A stretch of DNA of 64,000 nucleotides from an uncultured Lachnospira sp. GTDB lineage: Bacteria; Bacillota; Clostridia; Lachnospirales; Lachnospiraceae. The translations under genes were made by a program, and so were the position numbers. The stretch covers positions 124,001 to 188,000 of the forward strand of contig CAJUTV010000002.1 of assembly GCA_910589305.1 (NCBI GenBank), in the 5' to 3' direction. Shown piece by piece: positions 1-8,483 of the stretch. A model generated the notes under the pieces. The model was not told the DNA's origin. It saw only the letters and a program-made list of their open reading frames with translations, and ran no database searches. Position 1 is the first letter of the stretch; every line of letters begins with the position of its first letter.

Positions 1-84
1 GCGGATATTGCAGAAAGCAGTGAAATTCAGACAAGCCATATTAGTGAGGCAATTTCTTATAGAAATATTTTAGGGGTGATGTGA
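1..84 (+). CDS. YifB/ComM-family AAA+ ATPase, C-terminal end only (partial)
   Basis: The window opens inside a reading frame of 27 codons that ends with TGA at 82-84. The visible tail ends in SEAISYRNILGVM. A segment of the form 'HxxEAIxYRxLD' is the usual end of the YifB/ComM Mg-chelatase-like family, and yifB directly upstream of dprA is a common Firmicutes arrangement. The stop overlaps the dprA start as TGATG, so the two are translationally coupled. Everything upstream is outside the window, so the family call rests on a short tail plus context. Confidence 0.6.
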   Translation, partial: ADIAESSEIQTSHISEAISYRNILGVM

Positions 85-1211
85 TGGAAGATGATTTTTA
101 CTGGTTTTGGCTCTGTAATATTTCGGGCATTGGTTGTATGAAAATAAAAGCAATTATTGGTAGCTTAAATGATGCAAAAATAGCATATAATGCCAGTGAA
201 TCGGCATTATATAATATTAAAGGTTTACATCATCGTGATATTGATAGAATTATAAAAAGTAAAGATGATGTATATATATATGATGCGTTTGTTAAAATGT
301 GTCATACGGATATACAATTTGTGCATATAAAAAGTGATAAGTATCCATCAAAATTAAAAGAATTATATGATTCTCCTGCATGTTTGTATGTGCGGGGTAA
401 ATTGCCAAGTGAAACAAAAGCATCGGTTGCTATTATTGGTGCTAGAAATTGTACCGAATATGGAAGAAGTGTGGCAGCCATGTTGGGTGAACATTTTGCA
501 CATATGGGTATACAAGTTATCAGCGGTATGGCAGCAGGAATTGATACGGCAGGGCATAAAGGCTGTCTTGCGGCAGATGGATATACCTGTGCTGTGTTGG
601 GATGCGGTGTAGATATCTGTTATCCAAGTCAAAATATTGAGTTGTTTACCAATATCATCAATAATGGCTGTGTTCTTTCTGAGTATCCTCTAGGTACAAG
701 ACCTATATCAGCCAATTTTCCTGTAAGGAATAGGATTATTAGTGGGTTGGCTGATGTGGTTATTGTAGTGGAGGCAAAAAAGAAAAGTGGTTCATTGATT
801 ACGGTTGATTTAGCATTAGAACAAAATAAAGAGGTGATGGCGGTTCCTGGCAGGATAGGGGATATTTTAAGTGAAGGATGCAATGAGCTTATCAAACAGG
901 GAGCTATGGTAATCACCAATCCAGAGGATATCAGACTTAGTAGTTTTATAACAAAATGGATAAAAGACAGTGAAATGGGCAAAACAAATTTGAAATATCC
1001 TACAAAAAATGAGCATGAAAAGATAAATGTTCTTGCAAGTGAAAAAAATATGTTGTATAGTTTACTCGGCTTGTGTCCGATAAGCCTTGAAGAAATTGTT
1101 AGACAGTCAGGGCTTGACATTCAAAGCACAATAGAAATTCTGCTTGAATTGCAGTTAAATGGATATATTAAAGAGGTTGGACATAATCGTTATATAAGAA
1201 ACAGTTTGTAA
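84..1211 (+). CDS. dprA: DNA-processing protein DprA (Smf)
   Basis: DprA loads RecA onto incoming single-stranded DNA during natural transformation. The 375-residue protein has a helix-hairpin-helix-like N-terminus (about residues 1-65). A Rossmann-like DprA domain covers about 100-290, with VAIIGARNCTEYGR, VISGMAAGIDTAGHKG, VLGCGVDICYP and FPVRNRIISGLAD. A winged-helix C-terminus covers about 315-375. The length is normal. The ATG at 84 overlaps the TGA of the upstream gene; a GTG at 81 in the same frame is also possible. Coupling to YifB and the topA gene 24 nt downstream match the usual yifB-dprA-topA order. Other competence genes are not visible here. Confidence 0.95.
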   Translation: MEDDFYWFWLCNISGIGCMKIKAIIGSLNDAKIAYNASESALYNIKGLHHRDIDRIIKSKDDVYIYDAFVKMCHTDIQFVHIKSDKYPSKLKELYDSPACLYVRGKLPSETKASVAIIGARNCTEYGRSVAAMLGEHFAHMGIQVISGMAAGIDTAGHKGCLAADGYTCAVLGCGVDICYPSQNIELFTNIINNGCVLSEYPLGTRPISANFPVRNRIISGLADVVIVVEAKKKSGSLITVDLALEQNKEVMAVPGRIGDILSEGCNELIKQGAMVITNPEDIRLSSFITKWIKDSEMGKTNLKYPTKNEHEKINVLASEKNMLYSLLGLCPISLEEIVRQSGLDIQSTIEILLELQLNGYIKEVGHNRYIRNSL

Positions 1212-1235
1212 ATTTGGCGGAAGGAAAAAACAAAG

Positions 1236-3326
1236 ATGGCAAAGTATTTGGTGATTGTAGAGTCTCCAGCAAAAGTTAAAACAATTAAGAAATTTCTTGG
1301 AACTAATTATGAAGTGATGGCTTCTCAAGGGCATGTACGTGATTTGCCAAAAAGTCAGATGGGTGTTGATATAGAAAATGATTTTGAACCAAAGTATATA
1401 ACAATAAGGGGCAAGGGAGATATTCTTGCAACATTGAGAAAACATGCAAAAAAGGCAGATAAAGTCTATCTTGCAACAGACCCAGACCGAGAGGGAGAAG
1501 CTATCTCATGGCATTTGGCAAAAGCTTTGAAACTAGAAGATAAAGATATTTATAGGATAACATTTAATGAGATAACCAAAAATGCAGTGAAAGCATCGTT
1601 AAAAGAAGCGAAAAAAATTGATATGAATCTTGTCGATGCACAACAGTCAAGACGAGTGTTAGACCGTATGGTTGGCTATAAGATAAGTCCGCTTTTATGG
1701 GTAAAGGTTAAGAGGGGATTGAGTGCGGGACGAGTTCAGTCTGTTGCACTTCGTATTATATGTGACCGAGAGGAAGAGATTAATTCTTTTATACCTGATG
1801 AATATTGGACTATCAATGCAAACCTTAAAGTAAAGGGTGAAAAGAAACCGTTAATAGCTAAATTTTATGGTGATGAAAAGGGAAAGATTGATGTAAAAAA
1901 TAGAGAGCAGATGCAGAATATAGTTGATGCAGTAAGAGATTGCAAATTTGTAATAGAAAGTATAAAGCATGGAGAGAGAGTAAAAAAAGCGCCATTGCCA
2001 TTTACAACAAGTACATTACAACAGGAAGCTTCTAAACAATTGAATTTTTCTACACAAAAAACAATGCGTATTGCACAGCAGCTCTATGAGGGTATTGACA
2101 TTAAAGGACATGGAACCATTGGTGTCATAACGTATCTTCGTACAGATTCAACAAGAATTTCAGATGAAGCAGTTGATATGGCAGCTAAGTATATCAAGGA
2201 AAATTATGGTGAACAATATCTTCCAGATACAAAGAAAAGTGTAAAAACTACAAAAAAAATTCAGGATGCACATGAAGCGGTAAGACCAACCGATATAACT
2301 TTAGCACCATCTGTAATTAAAGAATCTTTATCGCGTGAGCAGTTAAGATTATATCAATTGATATGGAAAAGGTTTGTTGCCAGTCAGATGAGCGTTGCTG
2401 TCTATGAGACAATGGCTGTAAAAATAGCCGCAGGTTTGTATCGATTTAGCGTTTCTTCTTCAAAAGTAAAGTTTGATGGATTTATGTCTGTATATAAAGA
2501 ACCTGATGAACAAGAAGAAAATCGTTTATTGGCAAAAGGGCTTGATGAAAATTCTGAATTAAAATTAATAGATATTCAAGGTGAACAGCACTTTACACAG
2601 CCTCCTGCACATTATACAGAGGCTTCGTTAGTAAAACAGCTTGAAGAGTTGGGAATTGGTAGACCAAGTACGTATGCACCTACCATAACAACAATTATTT
2701 CCAGACATTATGTTGCAAAAGAAAATAAAAATTTATATGTTACAGAACTTGGCGAAGCCGTTAACAATATTATGAAAAAAGCATTTACATCAATTGTTGA
2801 CGTAAACTTTACAGCGAATATGGAAACGCTTTTAGATAGTGTCGAAGAAGGAAAGATAAAATGGAAAGAGGTTATAAGAAATTTTTATCCAGATTTAGAT
2901 GAGGCTGTTGTTAATGCGGAGAAAGAGTTAGAAAATGTCAAGATTGAAGATGAAGTCAGTGATGTTGTGTGTGAATTGTGTGGAAGCAATATGGTTATTA
3001 AATATGGACCACATGGCAAATTTCTTGGCTGTCCCAATTTTCCAGATTGTCGAAATACCAAACCGTATCTTGAAAAAATAGGTGTTTCATGTCCTTTATG
3101 CGGCAAGGAAGTTGTCCTTAGAAAGACCAAAAAAGGAAGGCGATACTTTGGGTGTGAAAATAATCCAGAATGTAGTTTTATGACATGGCAAAAACCAGTG
3201 AATAAAAAATGTCCGCAATGCGGTAATTATATGGTAGAAAAAGGAAGTAAGCTGGCTTGTGCAGACAATAATTGCGGCTATGTTGAAGTCAAAAATAGTG
3301 AAAATAGTAAAAATAATGAAGACTAA
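1236..3326 (+). CDS. topA: DNA topoisomerase I (type IA)
   Basis: TopA relaxes negatively supercoiled DNA through a 5'-phosphotyrosine intermediate. The 696-residue protein starts with a Toprim domain: E9 in IVESPAK, and D82, D84 and E86 in DPDREGEAIS. The catalytic tyrosine is Y300 in GVITYLRTDSTRIS. Near the C-terminus are three four-cysteine zinc ribbons, beginning CELCG, CPLCG and CPQCG, which bind DNA. Length and domain order are standard for Firmicutes. A ribosome binding site (GGCGGAAGG) lies just before the ATG. No convincing terminator follows; codY starts 138 nt later behind its own promoter. Confidence 0.98.
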   Translation: MAKYLVIVESPAKVKTIKKFLGTNYEVMASQGHVRDLPKSQMGVDIENDFEPKYITIRGKGDILATLRKHAKKADKVYLATDPDREGEAISWHLAKALKLEDKDIYRITFNEITKNAVKASLKEAKKIDMNLVDAQQSRRVLDRMVGYKISPLLWVKVKRGLSAGRVQSVALRIICDREEEINSFIPDEYWTINANLKVKGEKKPLIAKFYGDEKGKIDVKNREQMQNIVDAVRDCKFVIESIKHGERVKKAPLPFTTSTLQQEASKQLNFSTQKTMRIAQQLYEGIDIKGHGTIGVITYLRTDSTRISDEAVDMAAKYIKENYGEQYLPDTKKSVKTTKKIQDAHEAVRPTDITLAPSVIKESLSREQLRLYQLIWKRFVASQMSVAVYETMAVKIAAGLYRFSVSSSKVKFDGFMSVYKEPDEQEENRLLAKGLDENSELKLIDIQGEQHFTQPPAHYTEASLVKQLEELGIGRPSTYAPTITTIISRHYVAKENKNLYVTELGEAVNNIMKKAFTSIVDVNFTANMETLLDSVEEGKIKWKEVIRNFYPDLDEAVVNAEKELENVKIEDEVSDVVCELCGSNMVIKYGPHGKFLGCPNFPDCRNTKPYLEKIGVSCPLCGKEVVLRKTKKGRRYFGCENNPECSFMTWQKPVNKKCPQCGNYMVEKGSKLACADNNCGYVEVKNSENSKNNED

Positions 3327-3364
3327 AAACAAGCATTTGCAAAAAATTGTATATAAAGTCATAA

Positions 3365-3379
3365 AAAATTCAGAAAAGA
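3365..3379 (+). promoter_or_regulatory. Candidate CodY box upstream of codY
   Basis: These 15 bases match the established CodY consensus AATTTTCWGAAAATT at 11 of 15 positions, with the central TTCAGAAAA intact. The site ends 12 nt before the proposed -35 of the codY promoter. That would suit negative autoregulation. In AT-rich DNA a match this weak can arise by chance, so it is a hypothesis only. Confidence 0.3.
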
Positions 3380-3391
3380 ATGTGCATAATG

Positions 3392-3420
3392 TTGAAATTT
3401 TTACACAAATGTGCTAAAGT
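3392..3420 (+). promoter_or_regulatory. Sigma-A type promoter for codY
   Basis: TTGAAA (3392-3397) and TAAAGT (3415-3420) are separated by 17 nt. Transcription would start about 40 nt before the codY ATG, leaving room for the GGTGGAGG ribosome binding site. It lies in the only sizeable gap between topA and codY. Confidence 0.6.
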
Positions 3421-3464
3421 AGCAAAGTAAGGGTAATGGCACACAGGTGGAGGTAGATATACAA

Positions 3465-4238
3465 ATGAGTGTACAATTACTTGATAAGACTAGAAAAATT
3501 AATAAACTACTACACAACAACAATTCTCATAGGGTAGAATTTGTTGATATATGTGATGTTTTAAGTAGTATTTTAGAGTCAAACATACTTGTAGTCAGCA
3601 AAAAAGGAAAGGTTTTAGGTACAGGATTTTATAAGGGTATAGAGATTATAAGTGAGCTTGTTTTAAATAAGGTGGGAACATTTATCGACAATATACTTAA
3701 TGAACGATTGCTCAGTGTATTATCTACAAAAGAAAATGTCAACCTTTCAACTTTAGGATTTGCTGATGAAAATACAAAGAAGTTCCAAGCACTTTTATCG
3801 CCGATTGAGATGGCGGGAGAGCGATTAGGAACATTATTTATGTATAAGAAAGACACGCAATATGAAATTGACGATATTATATTGTGTGAGTATGGAACGA
3901 CCGTAGTTGGATTGGAAATGTTGCGTTCAGTCAATGAAGAAAATGCGGCGTTTGTAAGAAAAAAACAGATTGTTAAATCAGCGATTAAAACATTATCAAC
4001 ATCAGAATTGGAAGCCATTAAACATATATTTAAGGAATTAGATGGTGTGGAAGGAATATTAGTTGCCAGTAAGATAGCCGATAAAGTTGGTATCACAAGG
4101 TCTGTTATTGTCAATGCGCTTAGAAAATTTGAAAGTGCAGGGGTAATTGAGTCAAAGTCATCTGGCATGAAAGGAACATACATAAAAGTTGTCAATGATG
4201 TTGTTTTGCAAGAACTGAAAAGGTATGATGAAAAGTAA
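3465..4238 (+). CDS. codY: GTP/branched-chain-amino-acid sensing global regulator CodY
   Basis: CodY represses or activates stationary-phase, metabolic and motility genes according to GTP and Ile/Leu/Val levels. The 257-residue protein has the ligand-binding GAF domain in its N-terminal half. The signature C-terminal winged helix-turn-helix runs from ASKIADKVGITRSVIVNALR to SSGMKGTYIKV and is nearly invariant in the family. I chose the ATG at 3465 because GGTGGAGG sits 10-17 nt upstream; an in-frame GTG at 3447 lies within that site. As in Bacillus subtilis, codY stands directly before flgB. Candidate CodY boxes occur before codY itself and before flgB. Confidence 0.97.
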   Translation: MSVQLLDKTRKINKLLHNNNSHRVEFVDICDVLSSILESNILVVSKKGKVLGTGFYKGIEIISELVLNKVGTFIDNILNERLLSVLSTKENVNLSTLGFADENTKKFQALLSPIEMAGERLGTLFMYKKDTQYEIDDIILCEYGTTVVGLEMLRSVNEENAAFVRKKQIVKSAIKTLSTSELEAIKHIFKELDGVEGILVASKIADKVGITRSVIVNALRKFESAGVIESKSSGMKGTYIKVVNDVVLQELKRYDEK

Positions 4239-4289
4239 CTGCGTTATCTACATGATTTAGTTTCTAAAAAGATAGAATGAGTTATGTTT

Positions 4290-4349
4290 AAGGATGGCAC
4301 CGTAATTGAGCATTGCTCAGTGTCGGCTGCATCCTTGATTTATTTCTTC
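4290..4349 (+). terminator. Probable terminator after codY
   Basis: A perfect 7-bp stem pairs 4290-4296 (AAGGATG) with 4330-4336 (CATCCTT). Inner CCG/CGG and GAGC/GCTC pairings extend it. A T-rich but interrupted tail follows (GATTTATTTCTTC). It would separate the codY transcript from the flagellar operon. Confidence 0.55.
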
Positions 4350-4384
4350 AAGCAATAGAAATTGGTTTTATTTGGAAATCTTAA

Positions 4385-4399
4385 AGTTATCTGAAAAAA
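4385..4399 (+). promoter_or_regulatory. Candidate CodY box upstream of flgB
   Basis: The sequence AGTTATCTGAAAAAA matches the CodY consensus at 11 of 15 positions, including the CTGAAAA half. It ends 14 nt before the TTGACA of the proposed flgB promoter. CodY is known to repress the fla/che operon in B. subtilis, which has the same codY-flgB neighbourhood. The match is imperfect and unproven. Confidence 0.35.
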
Positions 4400-4413
4400 G
4401 GCTTTATTTTTGC

Positions 4414-4443
4414 TTGACAATATTTTATAATATTGAGTTAGTA
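4414..4443 (+). promoter_or_regulatory. Probable fla/che operon promoter
   Basis: A perfect -35 (TTGACA, 4414-4419) lies 41 nt before the flgB ATG. The best-spaced -10 is TTAGTA at 4438-4443 after 18 nt. A perfect TATAAT at 4426-4431 is only 6 nt from the -35 and has no good partner of its own, so the exact -10 is unsure. The placement before the first gene of the operon supports a promoter here. Confidence 0.45.
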
Positions 4444-4459
4444 TGAAAGGGGAGTCAAT

Positions 4460-4852
4460 ATGAACGCTAATATTTTTGGATATGTAGATGTCCTTAACGC
4501 AGCGGCAAATGCAAGCTGGGCTAGAGAGGAAGTACTCGTAAATAATATTGCTAATGGGAGTACACCAGGATATAAAAGAAAAGACGTTGAATTTAAGTCG
4601 TATCTTAATTCAGCTATAGAACAGGCTGGACGACCATATACAACGCTTACACAGAGAGTTAATCATGTAGATACATCAATGGTCACCTATAGAACCTACA
4701 CAGATAATGCCACATTATCGTATCGATTGGATGGCAATAATGTAGATATATCAACAGAAAATGCTGAACTTGCAGCAGAACAGATTAACTATAATGCACT
4801 TATTGATAGCATGAATAATGAGTTTAGCAGATTTAAGATGGTATTGAAATAA
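4460..4852 (+). CDS. flgB: Flagellar basal-body rod protein FlgB
   Basis: FlgB forms the proximal rod on the MS ring. The 130-residue protein has the rod-protein N-terminal pattern, with a helix followed by NNIANGSTPGYKRKDVEF (about residues 28-45), where NNIAN is the family signature. The C-terminal helix carries ALIDSMNNEFSRFKMVLK. A GGGGAG ribosome binding site precedes the ATG. It is the first gene of the motility operon, with flgC starting 16 nt after its stop. Length is typical. Confidence 0.95.
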   Translation: MNANIFGYVDVLNAAANASWAREEVLVNNIANGSTPGYKRKDVEFKSYLNSAIEQAGRPYTTLTQRVNHVDTSMVTYRTYTDNATLSYRLDGNNVDISTENAELAAEQINYNALIDSMNNEFSRFKMVLK

Positions 4853-4867
4853 TTGGAGGAAAAAATT

Positions 4868-5350
4868 ATGTCTATGTTTACAGCTTTTAATATAAGCGCA
4901 TCAGGAATGACAGCACAACAGTTAAGAACCGATGTTATTTCTGAAAATATAGCAAATTCCCATACGACTAGAACATCAAAAGGCACGCCTTATGTAAGAA
5001 AATCGGTAGTGTTTACAGAAAAGACACTGTCAGCAGCAACGGCAATTCAGGGAGCAAATGCAAATGGTTCCTCTTTTGCTAGTGTCTTAAAAAATGCGTG
5101 TGGAGGAAGACTAGGCGATGGTGTGAAGGTTACGTCAGTGTATGAAGATACATCAGCTGATATGAATATGGTTTATGACCCTTCTCACCCAGATGCGGAT
5201 GACAATGGTTATGTTACATATCCAAATGTAAATGTTGTCCAAGAAATGACCGATTTAATTGATGCTTCACGTTCTTATGAGGCAAATATATCAGCTTTTA
5301 ACGCAAGTAAAGCGATGGCAAGCAAAGGATTAAGCATCGGTCAGGTATAA
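4868..5350 (+). CDS. flgC: Flagellar basal-body rod protein FlgC
   Basis: FlgC is a second proximal rod subunit. The 160-residue protein starts MSMFTAFNISASGMTAQQLRT, has SENIANSHTTRTSKGTPYVRK (the rod-family ENIAN motif), and ends with the conserved helix DLIDASRSYEANISAFNASK. A TTG at 4853 is in frame, but GGAGG at 4855-4859 is the ribosome binding site for the ATG at 4868. About 109 nt of non-coding sequence separates it from fliE. Confidence 0.95.
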   Translation: MSMFTAFNISASGMTAQQLRTDVISENIANSHTTRTSKGTPYVRKSVVFTEKTLSAATAIQGANANGSSFASVLKNACGGRLGDGVKVTSVYEDTSADMNMVYDPSHPDADDNGYVTYPNVNVVQEMTDLIDASRSYEANISAFNASKAMASKGLSIGQV

Positions 5351-5410
5351 TGATTTAGCATAATGATGGTCAAGACCTGAAAGCTAAGAACAAATAATAT
5401 TAAAATCTGG

Positions 5411-5459
5411 GAAAGGAAAAGCTATCATATACATTTTCGTATATGTTTTTAGTAGCAGA
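5411..5459 (+). repeat. Leader module before fliE, shared with frr
   Basis: GAAAGGAAAAGCTAT (5411-5425) is followed by a 7-bp hairpin pairing CATATAC (5426-5432) with GTATATG (5439-5445), then TTTTTAG. The same 15-mer and the same ATATGTTTTTAG (5441-5452) frame a larger hairpin segment before frr at 47159-47247. The ATG at 5443 opens a 6-codon frame whose TGA overlaps the fliE ATG. fliE has no ribosome binding site close to its start, so this module may take part in its translation. The function is unknown. Confidence 0.5.
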
Positions 5460-5798
5460 ATGACAATGAATATAACACAGGCAATTAATGGTTTGGGAAC
5501 AGACTATGTAAATAAAGTTACAGATGCAATGAAGCAGTCGGCAACAATTAATTCTGGCAAGTCGTCAGGCGGCACATTTGATGATATTTTTAATGCGGCA
5601 GCAGGGCTAGTGGAAAGTACCAATACATATATTCAGCAAGCACAGCAAGCACAGGTTGATTGGGCGATAGGAAAGCTTACAAATCCCCATGAATTAGGTG
5701 CATATCAGCAACAGGCTAACATTGCATTACAGTTCACCGTTGCAGTGAGAGACAAAGCGATAGAAGCTTATAAAGAGCTAATGAACATGCAGATTTAA
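5460..5798 (+). CDS. fliE: Flagellar hook-basal body protein FliE
   Basis: FliE joins the MS ring and export gate to the rod. The 112-residue protein has the family's C-terminal half, with VDWAIGKLTNPHELGAYQQQANIALQFTVAVRDKAIEAYKELMNMQI ending the protein in the conserved way (about residues 65-112). The start is ATG 5460, with ATG 5466 as an alternative. Neither has an adjacent Shine-Dalgarno; the nearest purine run (GGGAAAGG, ending at 5416) is separated by a hairpin. It stands between flgC and fliF, as in other Firmicutes. Confidence 0.92.
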   Translation: MTMNITQAINGLGTDYVNKVTDAMKQSATINSGKSSGGTFDDIFNAAAGLVESTNTYIQQAQQAQVDWAIGKLTNPHELGAYQQQANIALQFTVAVRDKAIEAYKELMNMQI

Positions 5799-5813
5799 GG
5801 AGCGTTAAGATAA

Positions 5814-7427
5814 ATGGCTGAGAGGTTTAAAGGTATAACTAACCAAATCGTTGAGACCTGGAAAAGCTGGACAAAAAAACAAAAGACTGTATTGCTCAGC
5901 GCAATTGCTGCGGTTGTCATAGCAATTGGTATTATTGTATTTGCTGTGTCAAGACCAAATTATCAGGTATTAACCACATGTAAGGATTATTCAGAATTAA
6001 ACAGTGTAATTTCACTTCTCAATGAAAATAATATTCAAAATCAAGTTGAAGACAATACGTTAGTTGTTAAAGTAGATAAAAATAATCTTACAAATGCGAA
6101 GATGCTTATTGCCTCAGCGGATGTACAACCAGATGGTTATACATTTCAAGATGCAATGGAAAGCAGTTTTACTACGACAGAGTCCGATAAGACAAAAATG
6201 TATCAACACTATCTTGAATCAAAATTTGCAAATGATTTGTCGTTGATAGATGGTGTGAAAAGTGCTACAGTAACTGTTTCTATACCAGAAGCTTCTAATT
6301 CTTTTTATGCAGTTGCAGCAGAAACATCGGTTGCAGTTTGTTTAGACACATCAAAAGGAATATCGGATGAAGTGTCAGAAGGAATGGCAAATTTTATTGC
6401 CACTGCGGTTGGAAATAGTACGACAAATAATATAACAATTATTGATAATAAAGGAAATACATTATATTCAGGTCCAAGTAATGCTTCTTCTAATTCTGGT
6501 GTTAGTTATGCTGGCAAATTAAAATATAAGTCTCAGATTGAAGAGACGACTACAAATAAGTTAAGAAGAGGACTTTTGGCAACAGGTGAATATAATGAAG
6601 TATATTTAGCATTGGATTTTGACCTTGACTGGGATGCCGTTAATAAAATTGCTACAGAGTACACCACGCAAGGTGATGACCAAGCAATTTTTGAAGAGTC
6701 TTATGAGGAGGAGTCACAAGGAACTGCAGGAGCTAGCGGTGCGCCAGGTACAGTGTCTAATGATGATGATACAACATATGATATTGATACAGGTAATGGA
6801 AGCACATCTACATATTCTGTTAAGAAATATAAATATTTGCCAAATTCTTTAGTGACGACGACTACTACAGAACCTGGTGGGATTGTTAAAGAAAATTCAA
6901 CATTAGCAGTGTCGTTTATAAGGAATAGAATATATAACGAAAATGAAGTTGAAGCACTCGGTTTGTTGGAAGGAACAACATGGGAACAGTTTAAGGTTGA
7001 CAATGCTGCATCAATTGCACAGCAAGTAGATGATACTTGGCTGGATTTCTTGTCAGCAGGAACAGGTGTTCCTAGAAATAATATTTCGGTTATTGCCTAT
7101 GAAGTTCCATTTTTTGAGGATGCACCTCCAAGTAATGTGGCTGGTACAGTTACATTCTGGTTGCAGATTGCACTTGCAGCAATTATTCTTGGATTGCTTG
7201 CCTTTGTTATTATCAGAAGTGCAAGACCTCTTACCGTGGAAGAAACAGAACCAGAGTTGTCTGTGGAGGAAATGTTGGCTACAGCGAGAGAAAATCAGCC
7301 TAGTGTGGAGGAAATTATTGAGAATGAGAAGTCCGAGACAAGGAAGGCTATTGAAAAATTTGTTGATGAAAATCCAGAAGCAGTGGCATTGCTGCTGCGT
7401 AACTGGTTAAATGAGGGTTGGGAATAA
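5814..7427 (+). CDS. fliF: Flagellar MS-ring protein FliF
   Basis: FliF makes the membrane-embedded MS ring that carries the C ring and surrounds the export gate. The 537-residue protein has a first membrane helix at about 25-46, then the YscJ/FliF ring-building domain (about 47-215) and the FliF C-terminal periplasmic domain. A low-complexity acidic/Gly-rich loop lies around 300-330. A second membrane helix is at about 446-467. The cytoplasmic tail ends with NPEAVALLLRNWLNEG, the FliG-binding segment. AAGGAG lies 12 nt before the ATG. Confidence 0.97.
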   Translation: MAERFKGITNQIVETWKSWTKKQKTVLLSAIAAVVIAIGIIVFAVSRPNYQVLTTCKDYSELNSVISLLNENNIQNQVEDNTLVVKVDKNNLTNAKMLIASADVQPDGYTFQDAMESSFTTTESDKTKMYQHYLESKFANDLSLIDGVKSATVTVSIPEASNSFYAVAAETSVAVCLDTSKGISDEVSEGMANFIATAVGNSTTNNITIIDNKGNTLYSGPSNASSNSGVSYAGKLKYKSQIEETTTNKLRRGLLATGEYNEVYLALDFDLDWDAVNKIATEYTTQGDDQAIFEESYEEESQGTAGASGAPGTVSNDDDTTYDIDTGNGSTSTYSVKKYKYLPNSLVTTTTTEPGGIVKENSTLAVSFIRNRIYNENEVEALGLLEGTTWEQFKVDNAASIAQQVDDTWLDFLSAGTGVPRNNISVIAYEVPFFEDAPPSNVAGTVTFWLQIALAAIILGLLAFVIIRSARPLTVEETEPELSVEEMLATARENQPSVEEIIENEKSETRKAIEKFVDENPEAVALLLRNWLNEGWE

Positions 7428-7460
7428 ATTGCGCCCGTTACATAAGTGAGGTGTTTTGAT

Positions 7461-8483
7461 ATGGCTAAATCATCCAGTGCAGAAAAAGAGATGGATGGGA
7501 TTGAAAAAGCGGCTACATTGTTGATTGCTCTTGGTCCAGAGAAATCTGCACAGATATTTAAACATTTAAAAGAAGACGAGATAGAACAATTGACTCTTGA
7601 GATTGCAAATACAAGCAGTGTTTCGCCAAAAACGAAAGAAATTGTACTCAATGAGTTTTATGAAGTTTGTCTTGCACAGCAATATATTGCTGAGGGTGGT
7701 ATTAATTATGCTAAGGAGCTTTTGGAGAAAGCACTTGGTGAAGAAAAGGCAAGGGATGTTATTGGAAAGCTTACAGCAAGCCTTCAGGTTCGACCATTTG
7801 AGTTTGTCAGAAAAGCAGACCCAAGTCAGTTGCTGAACTTTATTCAAGATGAACATCCACAGACAATTGCATTAATTTTATCTTATTTACCACCAGCACA
7901 ATCTTCTCTTGTTGTTTCGGCATTATCGCCTGAAAAGCAGGCGGATGTTGCAAAGAGAATTGCACAGATGGACAGAACATCACCAGATGTTATCAAACAG
8001 GTTGAAAAGATTCTTGAAAGAAAGCTGTCCTCTCTTGTTAATCAAGATTACACGATGGTCGGTGGTGTTGATGCCATTGTTAGCATCTTAAATTCGGTTG
8101 ATAGAGGAACAGAAAAGCATATTATGGAGACCTTAGAGGTTGAAGAACCAGAATTAGCAGATGAAATCAGGAAGAAGATGTTTGTATTTGAGGATATCCT
8201 TACTCTTGATGACAGAGCAATTCAGAGAGTTCTTCGTGATGTTGATAATGGAGACCTTGCATTGGCACTTAAGGGTGCAAATGAGGAAGTTCAAAATGTT
8301 ATTCTTAATAACCTTTCTAAACGTCTTGCTGTTATGATTAGAGAGGATATGGAATATATGGGACCTGTTCGTATGAAAGATGTTGAAGAGGCACAACAAA
8401 AGATTGTTAACGTTATTAGAAAACTTGAAGATTCTGCTGAGATTGTTATTGCAAGAGGCGGAGGTGACGAGATAATTGTCTAA
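7461..8483 (+). CDS. fliG: Flagellar motor switch protein FliG
   Basis: FliG is the rotor subunit contacted by MotA. The 340-residue protein has the three FliG domains, including IQDEHPQTIALILSYLPP with the EHPQ motif in the middle domain. The C-terminal torque helix region contains FEDILTLDDRAIQRVLRDVD, whose charged residues face the stator. I chose ATG 7461, with GTGAGGTG upstream, over the in-frame GTG at 7446. Its last 8 nt overlap the start of fliH, so the two are coupled. Confidence 0.97.
   Translation: MAKSSSAEKEMDGIEKAATLLIALGPEKSAQIFKHLKEDEIEQLTLEIANTSSVSPKTKEIVLNEFYEVCLAQQYIAEGGINYAKELLEKALGEEKARDVIGKLTASLQVRPFEFVRKADPSQLLNFIQDEHPQTIALILSYLPPAQSSLVVSALSPEKQADVAKRIAQMDRTSPDVIKQVEKILERKLSSLVNQDYTMVGGVDAIVSILNSVDRGTEKHIMETLEVEEPELADEIRKKMFVFEDILTLDDRAIQRVLRDVDNGDLALALKGANEEVQNVILNNLSKRLAVMIREDMEYMGPVRMKDVEEAQQKIVNVIRKLEDSAEIVIARGGGDEIIV

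Noticed and set aside
629..1120. 163-codon minus-strand frame inside dprA
   Set aside because: Shadow of the dprA coding sequence; no recognisable protein features.
4426..4431. Perfect TATAAT before flgB as the -10 of the operon promoter
   Set aside because: It is only 6 nt from the TTGACA and has no -35 at proper distance; it was not used as the call.
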